Assembly (NCBI RefSeq): GCF_050409585.1
Contig: NZ_JBNUPE010000004.1
Coordinates: 108,958 to 172,957 of the forward strand
Direction of reading: 5' to 3'
DNA length: 64,000 bases
Origin: Facklamia sp050409585
GTDB lineage: Bacteria; Bacillota; Bacilli; Lactobacillales; Aerococcaceae
Below the pieces are notes generated by a model. The model was not told the DNA's origin. It saw only the letters and a program-made list of their open reading frames with translations, and ran no database searches. The position numbers were made by a program, and so were the translations under genes. Positions 34,903 through 43,907 of this stretch are shown here, in pieces. The first letter of the stretch is position 1. Every line of letters starts with the position of its first letter.

Positions 34903-36287
34903 TGAAACATTTATTATCATCACTACCAAAAGTTGATAGAGTTCTACAAGATGAACGTATTAGAAAATGGACCGAAAAATTAGATCCAGCTTATGTTAAA
35001 GAAAGTATTCAAAAACAAATTGACTTTATCAGGCAAGGTGTCTTAAGTGGGGAGATTACTGAGGCTAGTTCATTAGAGTTTGAAAGTGTGATAAAACATA
35101 TTGAAGAAGCTTTAGCTAAAAGACTGAATCCCTCTCTTAAACCAGTAATTAATGCCACCGGAACAGTTTTACATACCAATTTAGGACGGGCGCCTTTATC
35201 TCAAACAGTTATTGATGCTCTTGTTGATTTAGGGCCCAATTACTCTAACTTAGAGTATGATTTAGAAGAGGGCAGACGTGGCTCTAGATACACTCACTTA
35301 AAAGATGTATTGAAACAAATAACAGGTGCAGAGGATGCGTTAGTAGTTAATAATAATGCTGCAGCAGTACTTTTAATGCTTTCAGCCCTAACAGAAGCTA
35401 AAGAAGTGGTTATATCTCGTGGTGAGTTGGTTGAAATTGGCGGCTCATTTAGGATACCTGATGTGATAACCCGTGGAGGAGCCCTGCTCCATGAAGTAGG
35501 ATCTACTAACAAAACACACCTTAGTGATTATAAAGCTGCTATCAATGAAGAGACCGGAGCTTTATTAAGAGTCCATACATCCAATTATCATTTAGTTGGC
35601 TTTACTGAAAAAGTGGATGATCAAGAACTAGTAGACTTGGCTCATGAACACAGTCTTCTTGCATTAAACGATTTAGGTTCAGGCCTATTTATGGATATGC
35701 AAACATTTGGTCTGCCTTATGAACCAACGGTTCAAGAAGCCATTCAAGCGGGATACGATGTAGTAACTTTCTCTGGCGATAAGTTACTAGGTGGGCCGCA
35801 AGCAGGGGTTATAGTTGGTAAAAAAGAATTGTTAGATAAGATGCGTGCCCACCCATTAACTCGTGCCTTACGAACTGACAAGCTAACGCTTGCAGCCTTG
35901 GAAGTGACCATGCGACAATATTTAAATCCAGAACTGGCCTTTAGCAAAATACCAGTCTTACAAATGATTAGCCAAGATCGTGAACAATTACTTAAAAAGG
36001 CTCAAAAATTCCAACAAGCCATTGGGGAATTAGCCGGTTCTTGGCAAGTAGATTTGATAGAAGGACAATCGCAAGTAGGGGGAGGATCATACCCTGGATC
36101 AACACTATCAACCGTCTTGGTTCAAGTCGACCACCGAAAGTTGTCGGCAAGTCAAATTGAATCTTACCTAAGGAGTCAAGATAAGCCAGTTATAGCACGT
36201 GTTCAGCAAAATCATGTACAATTTGATGTTCGCACACTTTCTTTAGCAGACATGGAGCAAATCATTAGTTATTTAAAACAATTGTAA
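34902..36287 (+). CDS. selA: L-seryl-tRNA(Sec) selenium transferase
   Basis: 461 residues. PINATGTVLHTNLGRAPLS near 90, GRRGSRYTHLKDVL, NNNAAAVLLML, and PLP Lys294 in SGDKLLGGPQAG are typical. Converts Ser-tRNA-Sec to Sec-tRNA-Sec with selenophosphate. GAGGAGG precedes the ATG. Last gene of selD-yedF-selB-selA. Confidence 0.97.
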   Translation: MKHLLSSLPKVDRVLQDERIRKWTEKLDPAYVKESIQKQIDFIRQGVLSGEITEASSLEFESVIKHIEEALAKRLNPSLKPVINATGTVLHTNLGRAPLSQTVIDALVDLGPNYSNLEYDLEEGRRGSRYTHLKDVLKQITGAEDALVVNNNAAAVLLMLSALTEAKEVVISRGELVEIGGSFRIPDVITRGGALLHEVGSTNKTHLSDYKAAINEETGALLRVHTSNYHLVGFTEKVDDQELVDLAHEHSLLALNDLGSGLFMDMQTFGLPYEPTVQEAIQAGYDVVTFSGDKLLGGPQAGVIVGKKELLDKMRAHPLTRALRTDKLTLAALEVTMRQYLNPELAFSKIPVLQMISQDREQLLKKAQKFQQAIGELAGSWQVDLIEGQSQVGGGSYPGSTLSTVLVQVDHRKLSASQIESYLRSQDKPVIARVQQNHVQFDVRTLSLADMEQIISYLKQL

Positions 36288-36352
36288 ATAAAAGAATAAG
36301 GTTTAAGATTGAAGACCAAGAGGCGACAACATAAATTACGCCAACACCCAGT

Positions 36353-36397
36353 AAAAATCTGTCCCCGCTGTGGTAACAGTGTTAGGGACGGATTTTT
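36353..36397 (+). terminator. Terminator after selA
   Basis: AAAAATCTGTCCC/GGGACGGATTTTT stem with one G-U pair and an inner CTGT/ACAG helix. T-run at the 3' end. The remaining bases to 36491 hold no gene. Confidence 0.8.
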
Positions 36398-36491
36398 GTC
36401 ATGTATAATAAAAAGAAAACGGGTGATTTCCATGACGTCAGTCAATGCAGACAGTAAACATTTGAAGGGTTTTTGCCTGCAGTCTTAAAGT

Positions 36492-37736
36492 TTATGCTTT
36501 ATCTTTTTCTTTAAATAAGAAGTTTATGCAATGATATTGTTTATCTATTAAACGTTCCCATGAGTATTGCATTATTAAATCATATATATGAGGATCGATG
36601 GCTTGTTGCGACTGTAATCGATTTATTTGTAAAATAATAGATTGACTTAAGTTTGCAATAAATTCTGGGATATCTTCTTGATGTGCTTTATCTTGGTCAA
36701 CAATGCGTGGAAGCGGAACATATTCAATCCATTGAGATTGGTTAATCTCATCAGCTAAGAAATTCTTTAAAGGGGCTAATTCAGAAACTACTGTACGCAA
36801 ACCACAAGCCATGGCTTCTAAACAAATAGTTGCTAAACCTTCATAATATGATGGCAGAATAAAAATATCAGATTTTTTCATCCAACTGGCTAATTCTAAT
36901 TGAGGAAGTGCTGAAAGAAAGTGAATATCTTCTATTCCATAAGAAGAGACAATTGTTTTTAATTCTTTAATTTCACTAGGATCGCCGTTACCAATTAGTA
37001 ACAGTTGGCTTTGAGGAAAAGATTTTTTGACTTTTTCAAAAGCTAGAACTAATTCAAAGACACCCTTAGAACGAGTGATTTTACCAGCATAGATTAAATT
37101 TATTGAAGACTGCTTGGACTTTCGTGAACCTTCTAGATTAAAAATGGCAGAATTAAAACCATTGCCGGTAACTATAATTTTTTCAGCATCAATTTGAAAC
37201 TCCTCGATTAAATTGTCACGATCATCTTGAGTTAAAGAGAAAATCAAAGCCAGTCGGTTCATATTACCCAAATAGCGTGTTTTTAAATGAGGGTGGCGTC
37301 TAGCTTGCCGAATATCCGTCCCATGACTGATACCAATCACCGGAATTTCAGGAAAAGTATCTAGCACCAAAGAAGTTAAGTACCAAAGATGATGGGTTAA
37401 GATAATATCCGGTTGAAATTCTTCTTTTGCTTGCATTAATCTTTTAATAAAAGCTTGTTGCCATTGTTCAGTCTGCTGATCTGTTAATTGAGAATAAATA
37501 GAATTTTGATAAGGCATCACATCTGACATACCGACAATTGAGAAGGGGAGTTCATTGGATTGGAAATGAACAGGGTAACAATTATCTGTTTGCAATAATT
37601 CTTTAAAAGGGGGTTGAGTGGCGTAGATAATGCCATTATCTATGCCTTTATCTTTTAAGCCCGTGATTAAATTTTGAAAATAAATGCCAGAACCTGTTTG
37701 AGCAGGTAGCTGGGCTAAAACATGTAAGACCTTCAT
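36492..37736 (-). CDS. Family 4 glycosyltransferase
   Basis: 414 residues, GT-B fold. N-terminal MKVLHVLAQLPAQTGSGIY, ISHGTDIRQARRHP, IVTGNGFNSAIF, YAGKITRSKGVFELV, and the EGLATICLEAMACGL donor-binding motif near 310 with the E-x7-E pattern. The ATG at 37736 has TAGGAGG upstream on the minus strand; an earlier in-frame ATG at 37760 does not. No other glycan gene is adjacent, so acceptor and product are unknown. It is transcribed against the flanking sel and grd genes. Confidence 0.88.
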   Translation of the reverse strand: MKVLHVLAQLPAQTGSGIYFQNLITGLKDKGIDNGIIYATQPPFKELLQTDNCYPVHFQSNELPFSIVGMSDVMPYQNSIYSQLTDQQTEQWQQAFIKRLMQAKEEFQPDIILTHHLWYLTSLVLDTFPEIPVIGISHGTDIRQARRHPHLKTRYLGNMNRLALIFSLTQDDRDNLIEEFQIDAEKIIVTGNGFNSAIFNLEGSRKSKQSSINLIYAGKITRSKGVFELVLAFEKVKKSFPQSQLLLIGNGDPSEIKELKTIVSSYGIEDIHFLSALPQLELASWMKKSDIFILPSYYEGLATICLEAMACGLRTVVSELAPLKNFLADEINQSQWIEYVPLPRIVDQDKAHQEDIPEFIANLSQSIILQINRLQSQQAIDPHIYDLIMQYSWERLIDKQYHCINFLFKEKDKA

Positions 37737-37904
37737 GGAAAAACCTCCTAAATCTGTCATTATTATAGCTTAAAATTGATACACATGCTTATTAAAAAAT
37801 TATTTATTATAAATTTAAATAAATGCTTAAAGCTTGCTGTTAAAGTGTTTTTGGAGGGTGGATTTAGTGAATAATGAATAAAACGTAATCGTTTATAAAT
37901 TGGT

Positions 37905-37933
37905 TTGACAAATATGAAAGCTAGGGTTATACT
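37905..37933 (+). promoter_or_regulatory. grdA promoter
   Basis: Perfect TTGACA (37905-37910), 17-base spacer, TATACT (37928-37933). One of the strongest promoters in the window, in keeping with abundant GrdA. The 5' leader is about 60 bases. Confidence 0.8.
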
Positions 37934-37999
37934 ACAGTCATAGTAGTGATATATTGTTGTTGCGAACATTTTATTTCGAATATCTTAGGAGGTAACATT

Positions 38000-38473
38000 A
38001 TGTCAATGGATAATAAAAAATTATTGATCATTGGAGACCGTGACGGTATTCCAGGACAAGCAATCGAAGCTAGTTTAGAAGGTAAACCAGTTGAGATTTT
38101 AATGTCATCAACAGAGTGCTTCGTTTGAACGGCTGCAGGAGCCATGGATTTGGAAAACCAACGTCGTATTAAAGAAGCTGCTGAAAAACACGGTGCAGAA
38201 AATCTTGTTGTAATCTTAGGTGGGGCTGAAGCAGAATCTGCTGGTCTAGCAGCTGAAACAGTTACCAACGGAGACCCAACTTATGCGGGTGCTTTAACAA
38301 ACACACCTCTAGGTTTAGCTGTATACCATGCAACTGAACCTGAGTTCAAAGAATACGCTGATCCAGACATTTACGATGAACAAATCGGTATGATGGAAAT
38401 GGTATTAGATGTTGATTCAATCGCTGAAGAAATGAAATCAATTCGCGATCAATTTTCTAAATATTCAGTATAA
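38000..38473 (+). CDS. grdA: Glycine reductase complex selenoprotein A (Sec43)
   Basis: 157 residues with TGA at 38126-38128 read as Sec43. The site reads STECFV-Sec-TAAGAMDLE, the GrdA signature, where Sec and the nearby Cys40 form the redox pair that takes the carboxymethyl group from GrdB. GGTGCAGAAAATCTTGTTG onwards continues the frame to QFSKYSV. Length is normal. Directly after the TGA, GGCTGCAGGAGCC can fold into a small hairpin suited to a bacterial SECIS. AGGAGG precedes the ATG at 38000. Own promoter and terminator. Confidence 0.98.
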
Positions 38474-38500
38474 TTTTTAAAAATTATATCTAAAAGGAGG

Positions 38501-38536
38501 GCCAGTAAAAGCAGTTTGCTTATGCTGGCTTTTTTA
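38501..38536 (+). terminator. Terminator after grdA
   Basis: GCCAG..AAAGC pairs with GCTT..CTGGC, followed by six T. Confidence 0.75.
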
Positions 38537-38555
38537 TTCAGAGAGTTCTAAAGAC

Positions 38556-38590
38556 TTGCTTTTTTAACAGATATGTGAAATAATATACAA
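38556..38590 (+). promoter_or_regulatory. grdCD promoter with Crp/Fnr-like half-site
   Basis: TTGCTT at 38556-38561, 17 bases, AATAAT at 38579-38584. TGTGA-N6-ATACA at 38574-38589 overlaps the -10; eight of ten positions match TGTGA-N6-TCACA. Confidence 0.45.
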
Positions 38591-38621
38591 TATAAACTAA
38601 CCATAAAAAAGGAGAATGCAA

Positions 38622-40169
38622 ATGACTCTTCCAGTATTGAAAGGTGCAGCTTATACTCTAGCACATACACCTAATATGTTAATTCATAATGGTACGACTC
38701 AAACCACTGAGCGCATCACCACTCCAGATTCTGAATATCTTAAGAATCTAGATAAACATTTACGTAGTTACGAAGAGGTTCTAACAGACCCTAATAACCA
38801 AACGTATATTAATAATATGCATTATTCTGAATTGAAAAAAATTGAAGAACCACGTTTCAAAACTAAAGCTGAAGGTGGACGTTACTCAAAACGTGGCGAA
38901 ATTATGCCAGAGATTGAATTTTACGGACTACTTTCAATCGTAGACGTATTTGACTTAGTATATCTTGAAGAAGGATTTGCTGCTAAGGTAAAAGAAGTTA
39001 TGGCAGAAAATGAAATCTTTAAAGATGATGTGGACAAGATTAAAAACACCGAATCGGCTGAATGGTTACAAAAACATATCGATGAGTATGAAGCTGAGGG
39101 ACTATATTATGAAGGTGAATTAGTCGGCGTGGTTTCACGTGCCCACGATATTGACCCTAACTTAAATGCTCATATCATGCTAGAAAACTTAGTTAACAAA
39201 GCTTCAGGTGTTTTATCTTTACGCCACTTATTACGAGATACTGAAGATATCAATGCTGAAGACATTGAATATGTGATTGAGGCATCAGAAGAAGCAATCG
39301 GCGACATGAACCAGCGTGGTGGGGGTAACATGGCTAAAGCTATTGCAGAGCTTTGCGGTCTAAAAAATGCTTCAGGATCTGACTTACGTGCTTTCTGTGG
39401 GGCACCAACACATGCCTTGATCAGTGCAGCTTCATTAGTAAGAGCTGGAACATATAAAGCAGTAGCGGTTGTTGCCGGAGGTTCTACTGCTAAATTAGGT
39501 ATGAATGGTAAATCTCATTATGAAAAAGATATGCCATTATTAGAGGATTCAGTAGCTGGTGTGGCCTACTTAATTTCTCAAAACGATGGAAAGAGCCCAG
39601 TGATCCGTACAGATGTTACTGGACGTCATACTGTTTCATCTGGTTCTTCACCTCAAGCGGTTATGACTGCTTTGGTAGGAGATCCTTTAGATAAAGCAGG
39701 CTTAACTATTCCAGATGTTGATATTTTCTCAGTTGAAATGCAAAACCCAGATATTACTAAATCTGCTGGTGCTGGAGATGTGCCAACTGCTAACCTTAAG
39801 ATGATTGGTGCGGTAGGAGTATTACGTAAAGAATTAGAACGTGCTGATTTAGCTAACTTTGTTGCAGAAAAAGGAATTCCTGGTTGGGCACCAACTCAAG
39901 GTCATATTCCTTCAGGAGCTCCTTACCTAGGATTCGCTTATGACGATATGACAAGTGATTCAGGTATTAATCGGGCAATGATCGTTGGTAAGGGTTCATT
40001 ATTCTTAGGACGTATGACTAACTTATTTGACGGGGTATCAATAATTATTGAACGTAACTCAGGAGAAGTTGAAACAGCTGTTGACGGCGACTTGAAAGAA
40101 GTTGTTAAAGCAGAAGTTGCTAAGGCATTACGCCAATTTGCTGAAAACTTTTCATCAGAAGAAGAATAG
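38622..40169 (+). CDS. grdC: Glycine reductase complex protein C, beta subunit
   Basis: 515 residues. MTLPVLKGAAYTLAHTPNML at the start and a thiolase/FabH-like fold (GLKNASGSDLRAFCGAPTHA; VVAGGSTAKLGMNGKSH; GWAPTQGHIPSGAPYLG) are characteristic. With GrdD it releases acetyl phosphate from the carboxymethyl-selenoprotein intermediate. ATG at 38622 is seven bases after AAGGAG; the ATG at 38616 is too close. Confidence 0.97.
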   Translation: MTLPVLKGAAYTLAHTPNMLIHNGTTQTTERITTPDSEYLKNLDKHLRSYEEVLTDPNNQTYINNMHYSELKKIEEPRFKTKAEGGRYSKRGEIMPEIEFYGLLSIVDVFDLVYLEEGFAAKVKEVMAENEIFKDDVDKIKNTESAEWLQKHIDEYEAEGLYYEGELVGVVSRAHDIDPNLNAHIMLENLVNKASGVLSLRHLLRDTEDINAEDIEYVIEASEEAIGDMNQRGGGNMAKAIAELCGLKNASGSDLRAFCGAPTHALISAASLVRAGTYKAVAVVAGGSTAKLGMNGKSHYEKDMPLLEDSVAGVAYLISQNDGKSPVIRTDVTGRHTVSSGSSPQAVMTALVGDPLDKAGLTIPDVDIFSVEMQNPDITKSAGAGDVPTANLKMIGAVGVLRKELERADLANFVAEKGIPGWAPTQGHIPSGAPYLGFAYDDMTSDSGINRAMIVGKGSLFLGRMTNLFDGVSIIIERNSGEVETAVDGDLKEVVKAEVAKALRQFAENFSSEEE

Positions 40170-40184
40170 AGGTGAGCAATACGC

Positions 40185-41339
40185 ATGTCTAACCAAGTGA
40201 ATCAAGCAATTAAAGATGTTATAAACGAATTAGCTCATACGTTAGAGAGCGGTCAAGTTGGACCATCTATTAAGATTGGTCTAACCATCAATGGCTCTGA
40301 ACTAGGGTTTGATGTTATGCGTGAAGCAGCTGCTCTGGCAAAATCAGAAGGTCTATTTGAAGTCGTTCTGATTGGTGAAAAATTAGACTGGACTGAAGAA
40401 TACGAACATTATGAAGCTAATGATGAATCAGCGGTTGAAGAAACGCTTGAAAAATTATTAAATGATGGAACTATTCATGGGGCAGTAACACTTCACCATA
40501 CATTCCCGATTGGTGTATCAACTGTAGGCCGTGTAATTTCACCTGCTTTAGGGCGTGAAATGTTCATTGCTACAACTACTGGTACTACAGCTACTGTCCG
40601 TACAGAAGCAATGGTCTTAAACGCTATTAATGGTATCGCAGTGGCTAAAGCCAAAGGAATTCAAAACCCAACAGTTGGAATTGTGAACGTTGACGGAGCT
40701 AATACTGTTGAACGTGCTTTAAGACAATTACAAGAAAAAGGCTATGATATTACATTTGGCGAGTCTGCTCGTTCAGATGGTGGCGTAGTTTTACGTGGTA
40801 ATGACTTGTTATTGGGTTCTGCAGACGTAATGGTTTGTGATTCTTTAACAGGTAATATCTTAATGAAACTATTCGGATCATACACTTCAGGTGGTACTTA
40901 CGAAACAACTGGATTCGGATATGGTCCAGGTGTTGGAGATGGATACGACCATATTATTAATATCGTATCACGTGCTTCAGGAGCACCTGTTATTGCCAAT
41001 GCATTAAAATATGCTTTCCAAATGGCTAAAGGTAAATTAACGACTGTAGCTAAGCAAGAATATGAATCTGCTAAAAAAGCAGGTCTTAAGGATGTTCGTG
41101 AAGGACTTCAACCTAAGGCTACTGTAGCTGAGGAAGAAATTAAAGCACCAGCTAAAGAAGTAGTTACAGCTCAAATTAACGGAATTGATGTATTAGACCT
41201 TGAAGATGCTGTTAAAGCATTATGGAAAGAAGGTATTTACGCTGAATCAGGGATGGGATGTTCAGGTCCTATCGTAATGATTAGTGGCGCAAATGCTAAG
41301 AAAGCCAATGAAATTGTTAAAGAAAAAGGTTATATGTAA
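40185..41339 (+). CDS. grdD: Glycine reductase complex protein C, alpha subunit
   Basis: 384 residues, PlsX/phosphotransacetylase-like fold. Cys359 lies in ESGMGCSGPIVMISG, the same residue number as the active thiol described for GrdD of Eubacterium acidaminophilum, which carries the acetyl group before phosphorolysis. Other blocks: TTGTTATVRTEAMVLNA, GNDLLLGSADVMVCDSLTGN. Fifteen bases after grdC. Confidence 0.97.
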   Translation: MSNQVNQAIKDVINELAHTLESGQVGPSIKIGLTINGSELGFDVMREAAALAKSEGLFEVVLIGEKLDWTEEYEHYEANDESAVEETLEKLLNDGTIHGAVTLHHTFPIGVSTVGRVISPALGREMFIATTTGTTATVRTEAMVLNAINGIAVAKAKGIQNPTVGIVNVDGANTVERALRQLQEKGYDITFGESARSDGGVVLRGNDLLLGSADVMVCDSLTGNILMKLFGSYTSGGTYETTGFGYGPGVGDGYDHIINIVSRASGAPVIANALKYAFQMAKGKLTTVAKQEYESAKKAGLKDVREGLQPKATVAEEEIKAPAKEVVTAQINGIDVLDLEDAVKALWKEGIYAESGMGCSGPIVMISGANAKKANEIVKEKGYM

Positions 41340-41365
41340 ACACTTTACATAAGTAATTAAAACGG

Positions 41366-41870
41366 GACTGAGCAAAAAGTCCTAAAAACAGTGGCGAATC
41401 ATTAAACATGAGATTCGCCACTGCTTTTGTCGTTTAATGAATAAGAATAGTGAATAACAAGCCCAAAATGTCGGGAAGTTTGTAAATAATGGGGTGATTG
41501 TGTGAGATTCATAGTCATTGTAAGGAGACTCCGGTCATTTATTATCCCTTTTCTCCCTTGAGCTTTATTCTTCGCACAATAAAATTGCGACCAAATACTA
41601 TCTCAGCATCAAACTAGGATTGAGCGTAAATGTTAGGAATGCTAATCAGCATCGGCTTCTAGCTTCGTGCCATCAGTAAATAAACTTTATCTTGGAAGAG
41701 ATGGTGGTCATTTAAGACGAAAGTACCGACTGATTAATGGCGCTTCCTGATCCATAGGAATATCAAAGTTTAAATGAAGTAGAATAATATATTTAGCTAC
41801 GGTTTAATTTTTATCCATAAAAGCCCCTTTTTATCGGCATCCTAGCTGTTAATTACTATTATGTATAGTA
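41366..41870 (-). mobile_element. Decayed transposase remnant, copy 2
   Basis: Clearly related along its length to 29742-30240 in the same orientation: both begin with a CAGTGGCGAATC hairpin, then share stretches such as GGTCATTTATTAT-like, TTGAGCGTAA-like and TTGGAAGAGAT. All frames are broken. It and copy 1 flank the selDBA-grdACD segment as direct repeats. Confidence 0.55.
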
Positions 41871-41900
41871 TGCAAGAATTATTATTTTAATCAAAACAGC

Positions 41901-41940
41901 AAAAATCAGCGAGCCTAAGCACTCTGGCTCGCTGATTTTT
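41901..41940. terminator. Strong hairpin terminator
   Basis: AAAAATCAGCGAGCC pairs perfectly with GGCTCGCTGATTTTT around a ten-base loop; usable on both strands. The 80 bases after it contain no gene. Confidence 0.8.
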
Positions 41941-42023
41941 ATGTAGTATTGAGGAGTTTTAGCCCAGTCTCCCAGACTGAAGCCAGGGTCTCGATTAAGT
42001 TATCCTCAAATGAGGTTTAAGCT

Positions 42024-42554
42024 TTATTCGAGTAATTCTTTAAGTTTTTCTTCTAAATAGTCCTTAAGCTTTTTACCTTCTATGAGTACCGTTTCGAAAT
42101 CTGTGAAATCAATACCAAGTTTGAAGAAATTAATTGTCAGTGTATCACCATCAATTTGATCCACGATGTCGTATGCAGGAACAAAATTAATTTTTATTTC
42201 TTCATACTTTGTGTCTCCTGAAAAAGTTTCTTTCATTTCATCGACATTTAAAGTTTTAACAGTAGGGAGGGTGAGTTCGACATTTCCAGGATCATCAGCA
42301 AAGAATTTGTTGGATTGATAGAATTCTAATTCTTTCTTAGTTGCTTCATTGACTGGTTCATAGTTAATAACGGCCGATAAAACTTTTCTTACTGAGTTTG
42401 AATCGAATCCCTCAGTATAGATAACTTCCATTTCTGGACGATTAGCTATATCTAAAAAGTAAGAATCGGTTAATTTTTCACGACGAGCAGCTGTTTGCCA
42501 AAAGAAGTCCATTAATTCGATGGTTTCAAAATTAATTTTAATCGTTTTTAACAT
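42024..42554 (-). CDS. Unknown acidic protein in the grd region
   Basis: 176 residues, cytosolic, acidic, no Cys. Blocks such as LMDFFWQTAARREKLTDSYF, LSAVINYEPVNEATKKELEF and TINFFKLGIDFTDFETV look like a compact conserved family, but I cannot name it. ATG at 42554 has AAGGAG seven bases upstream; the ATG at 42560 is too close. It lies between the two glycine reductase blocks beside the Se/S carrier-like gene, so a selenium or glycine role is a guess from context. Confidence 0.7.
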   Translation of the reverse strand: MLKTIKINFETIELMDFFWQTAARREKLTDSYFLDIANRPEMEVIYTEGFDSNSVRKVLSAVINYEPVNEATKKELEFYQSNKFFADDPGNVELTLPTVKTLNVDEMKETFSGDTKYEEIKINFVPAYDIVDQIDGDTLTINFFKLGIDFTDFETVLIEGKKLKDYLEEKLKELLE

Positions 42555-42660
42555 GTTCATTCTCCTTAATTAACAATTTACACCCATAATTATAACAGAT
42601 ATAAGAACTGAATAAATAGCTGATACTAGAAAATAGATATACTTTGTAAAAAATCTGAAG

Positions 42661-42888
42661 CTATAAGATTTCTACTTGTTTCAAATTTATATTATTTTTT
42701 TCAGCAACCGTTAGTAACACTTCCTTTAAATGAGGTTCAGATCTCCAAGACATTCCACAACCTGCTGAAAGTTCTCGAGGAATCATAACCAGACGACCTT
42801 TAATATTAGCGGCTTTAAATTGTGCTTCAGCAGCTATGGCATCAGTTGTAGAATCAAATGTTAAATACAAATATTTATTTTTAGTCAT
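42661..42888 (-). CDS. DUF3343 putative Se/S carrier-like protein
   Basis: 75 residues, DUF3343 (Se/S carrier-like) family. YLYLTFDSTTDAIAAEAQFK, GRLVMIPRELSAGCGMSW with the conserved Cys near 44, and SEPHLKEVL are typical. The family is common in selenium-using anaerobes and is thought to carry reduced Se or S. GAAGG precedes the ATG. Confidence 0.88.
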   Translation of the reverse strand: MTKNKYLYLTFDSTTDAIAAEAQFKAANIKGRLVMIPRELSAGCGMSWRSEPHLKEVLLTVAEKNNINLKQVEIL

Positions 42889-43009
42889 ATTAAACCTTCT
42901 TTCTAAAACAATAAGATAGCTTAATGTTTCTAACTGATATTAATTATAATGGATAATTATTTATAATTCTAACAATTTAAGTTAAATAATACTAATAAAC
43001 CCATAAACA

Positions 43010-43025
43010 TGTGATCTTGTTCACA
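43010..43025. promoter_or_regulatory. Perfect Crp/Fnr-type palindrome
   Basis: TGTGA-TCTTGT-TCACA is an exact TGTGA-N6-TCACA site. It overlaps the -35 of the next promoter. Confidence 0.65.
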
Positions 43026-43046
43026 AAATTATAATGATGTTATAAT
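43017..43046 (+). promoter_or_regulatory. Promoter of the SGNH hydrolase gene
   Basis: TTGTTC at 43017-43022, 18-base spacer, TATAAT at 43041-43046. Confidence 0.6.
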
Positions 43047-43092
43047 AAGATTATATGAATCGGTAACTTAGGAAATTCAAAATGGAGGAAAT

Positions 43093-43608
43093 ATGAAAAA
43101 GCTTATATTTTTAGGACATTCTATTCTCTCATTTTATAAGAAAGAAAGTATGGGAGACTGGAAGATTATTAACGTATCTCAACAAGGTATTATTGCTAAA
43201 GAGGGCCTGCAGATGGCTAAAAAAAGTGCTAATGAATTAGTTGAAAGTGATGCAGTTCTTATTATGTTTGGAATTAATGAACTTTATTATCAAATGAAAA
43301 AAGAGTCTATTATTACCTATTTGACACAATTATTAGTTTTTATTAGTGAATTGAACCCTAAAATAAGAATAGTCCTTTCTGAAATTATTCAAACCGATGA
43401 AACCGAAAGGCTAAAACCAGAAAAAATCACTTGGGTAAATCAAGAACTTAGAAAACTATCAAAAAGATTTCAAATAAAATTATTAACATGGGAACGAGTT
43501 TATGACTCAAACGGTAAGATTTCGGATAGATATACTATTGATGGTATCCACTTAACGAAAGAAGGCTATGCAATTTTTGAAGATAACTTACTCCAATTGT
43601 TAAATTAG
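43093..43608 (+). CDS. SGNH/GDSL-type esterase
   Basis: 171 residues without a signal peptide. The four SGNH blocks are GHSIL (Ser near residue 9), QQGI, FGINEL and DGIHLTKEGY (Asp/His). Probably hydrolyses an ester or acetyl group; the substrate is unknown. GGAGG precedes the ATG. Monocistronic, with a Crp/Fnr-like site in its promoter. Confidence 0.85.
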   Translation: MKKLIFLGHSILSFYKKESMGDWKIINVSQQGIIAKEGLQMAKKSANELVESDAVLIMFGINELYYQMKKESIITYLTQLLVFISELNPKIRIVLSEIIQTDETERLKPEKITWVNQELRKLSKRFQIKLLTWERVYDSNGKISDRYTIDGIHLTKEGYAIFEDNLLQLLN

Positions 43609-43762
43609 AGTCTAAATCACTCACATTTTACCAGTTATCTATTCCAATATATTGTTCACTAATCTAATAAATTTTTTTAAACTTGTTAGAGTTTTAGGTG
43701 ATTTTTATATTTATTTTATAAACAGAACACATTTGGAAAATATACTTTATTGGGGAATTTTG

Positions 43763-43798
43763 TTGTAAATTTTTTTTGTTTTTGTTATAATGTTCACA
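43763..43798 (+). promoter_or_regulatory. grdX-grdE-grdB promoter with Crp/Fnr-like box
   Basis: TTGTAA at 43763-43768, 17-base spacer, TATAAT at 43786-43791. TGTTA-N6-TCACA at 43783-43798 matches nine of ten positions of the TGTGA-N6-TCACA palindrome and overlaps the -10 and likely start site. Confidence 0.65.
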
Positions 43799-43907
43799 AG
43801 AACTAAGGAGAGTGCGGCCAAGTTTTGGCTTTGTTCTTAACATTTAGAAAAGTCCGATGTAATCGTTCTTAGTTAAATGGCAAGCACTGGCGTCTAGAGG
43901 TGAAACC
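43799..43907 (+). other. Structured leader of the grdXEB operon
   Basis: AACTAAG near 43801 can pair with CTTAGTT near 43868. Inside it GCCAA/TTGGC and ACAT/ATGT or CGAT/ATCG helices give a three-way junction. The region just after contains GGCAAGCACTGGCG and the RBS AGAGGTG. It does not show glycine riboswitch consensus blocks. Function unknown. Confidence 0.4.

Noticed and set aside
43799..43907. Glycine riboswitch before grdX
   Set aside because: The conserved GGAGAG..ACCGAAGG-type blocks and tandem aptamers are not present; only a leader fold remains.
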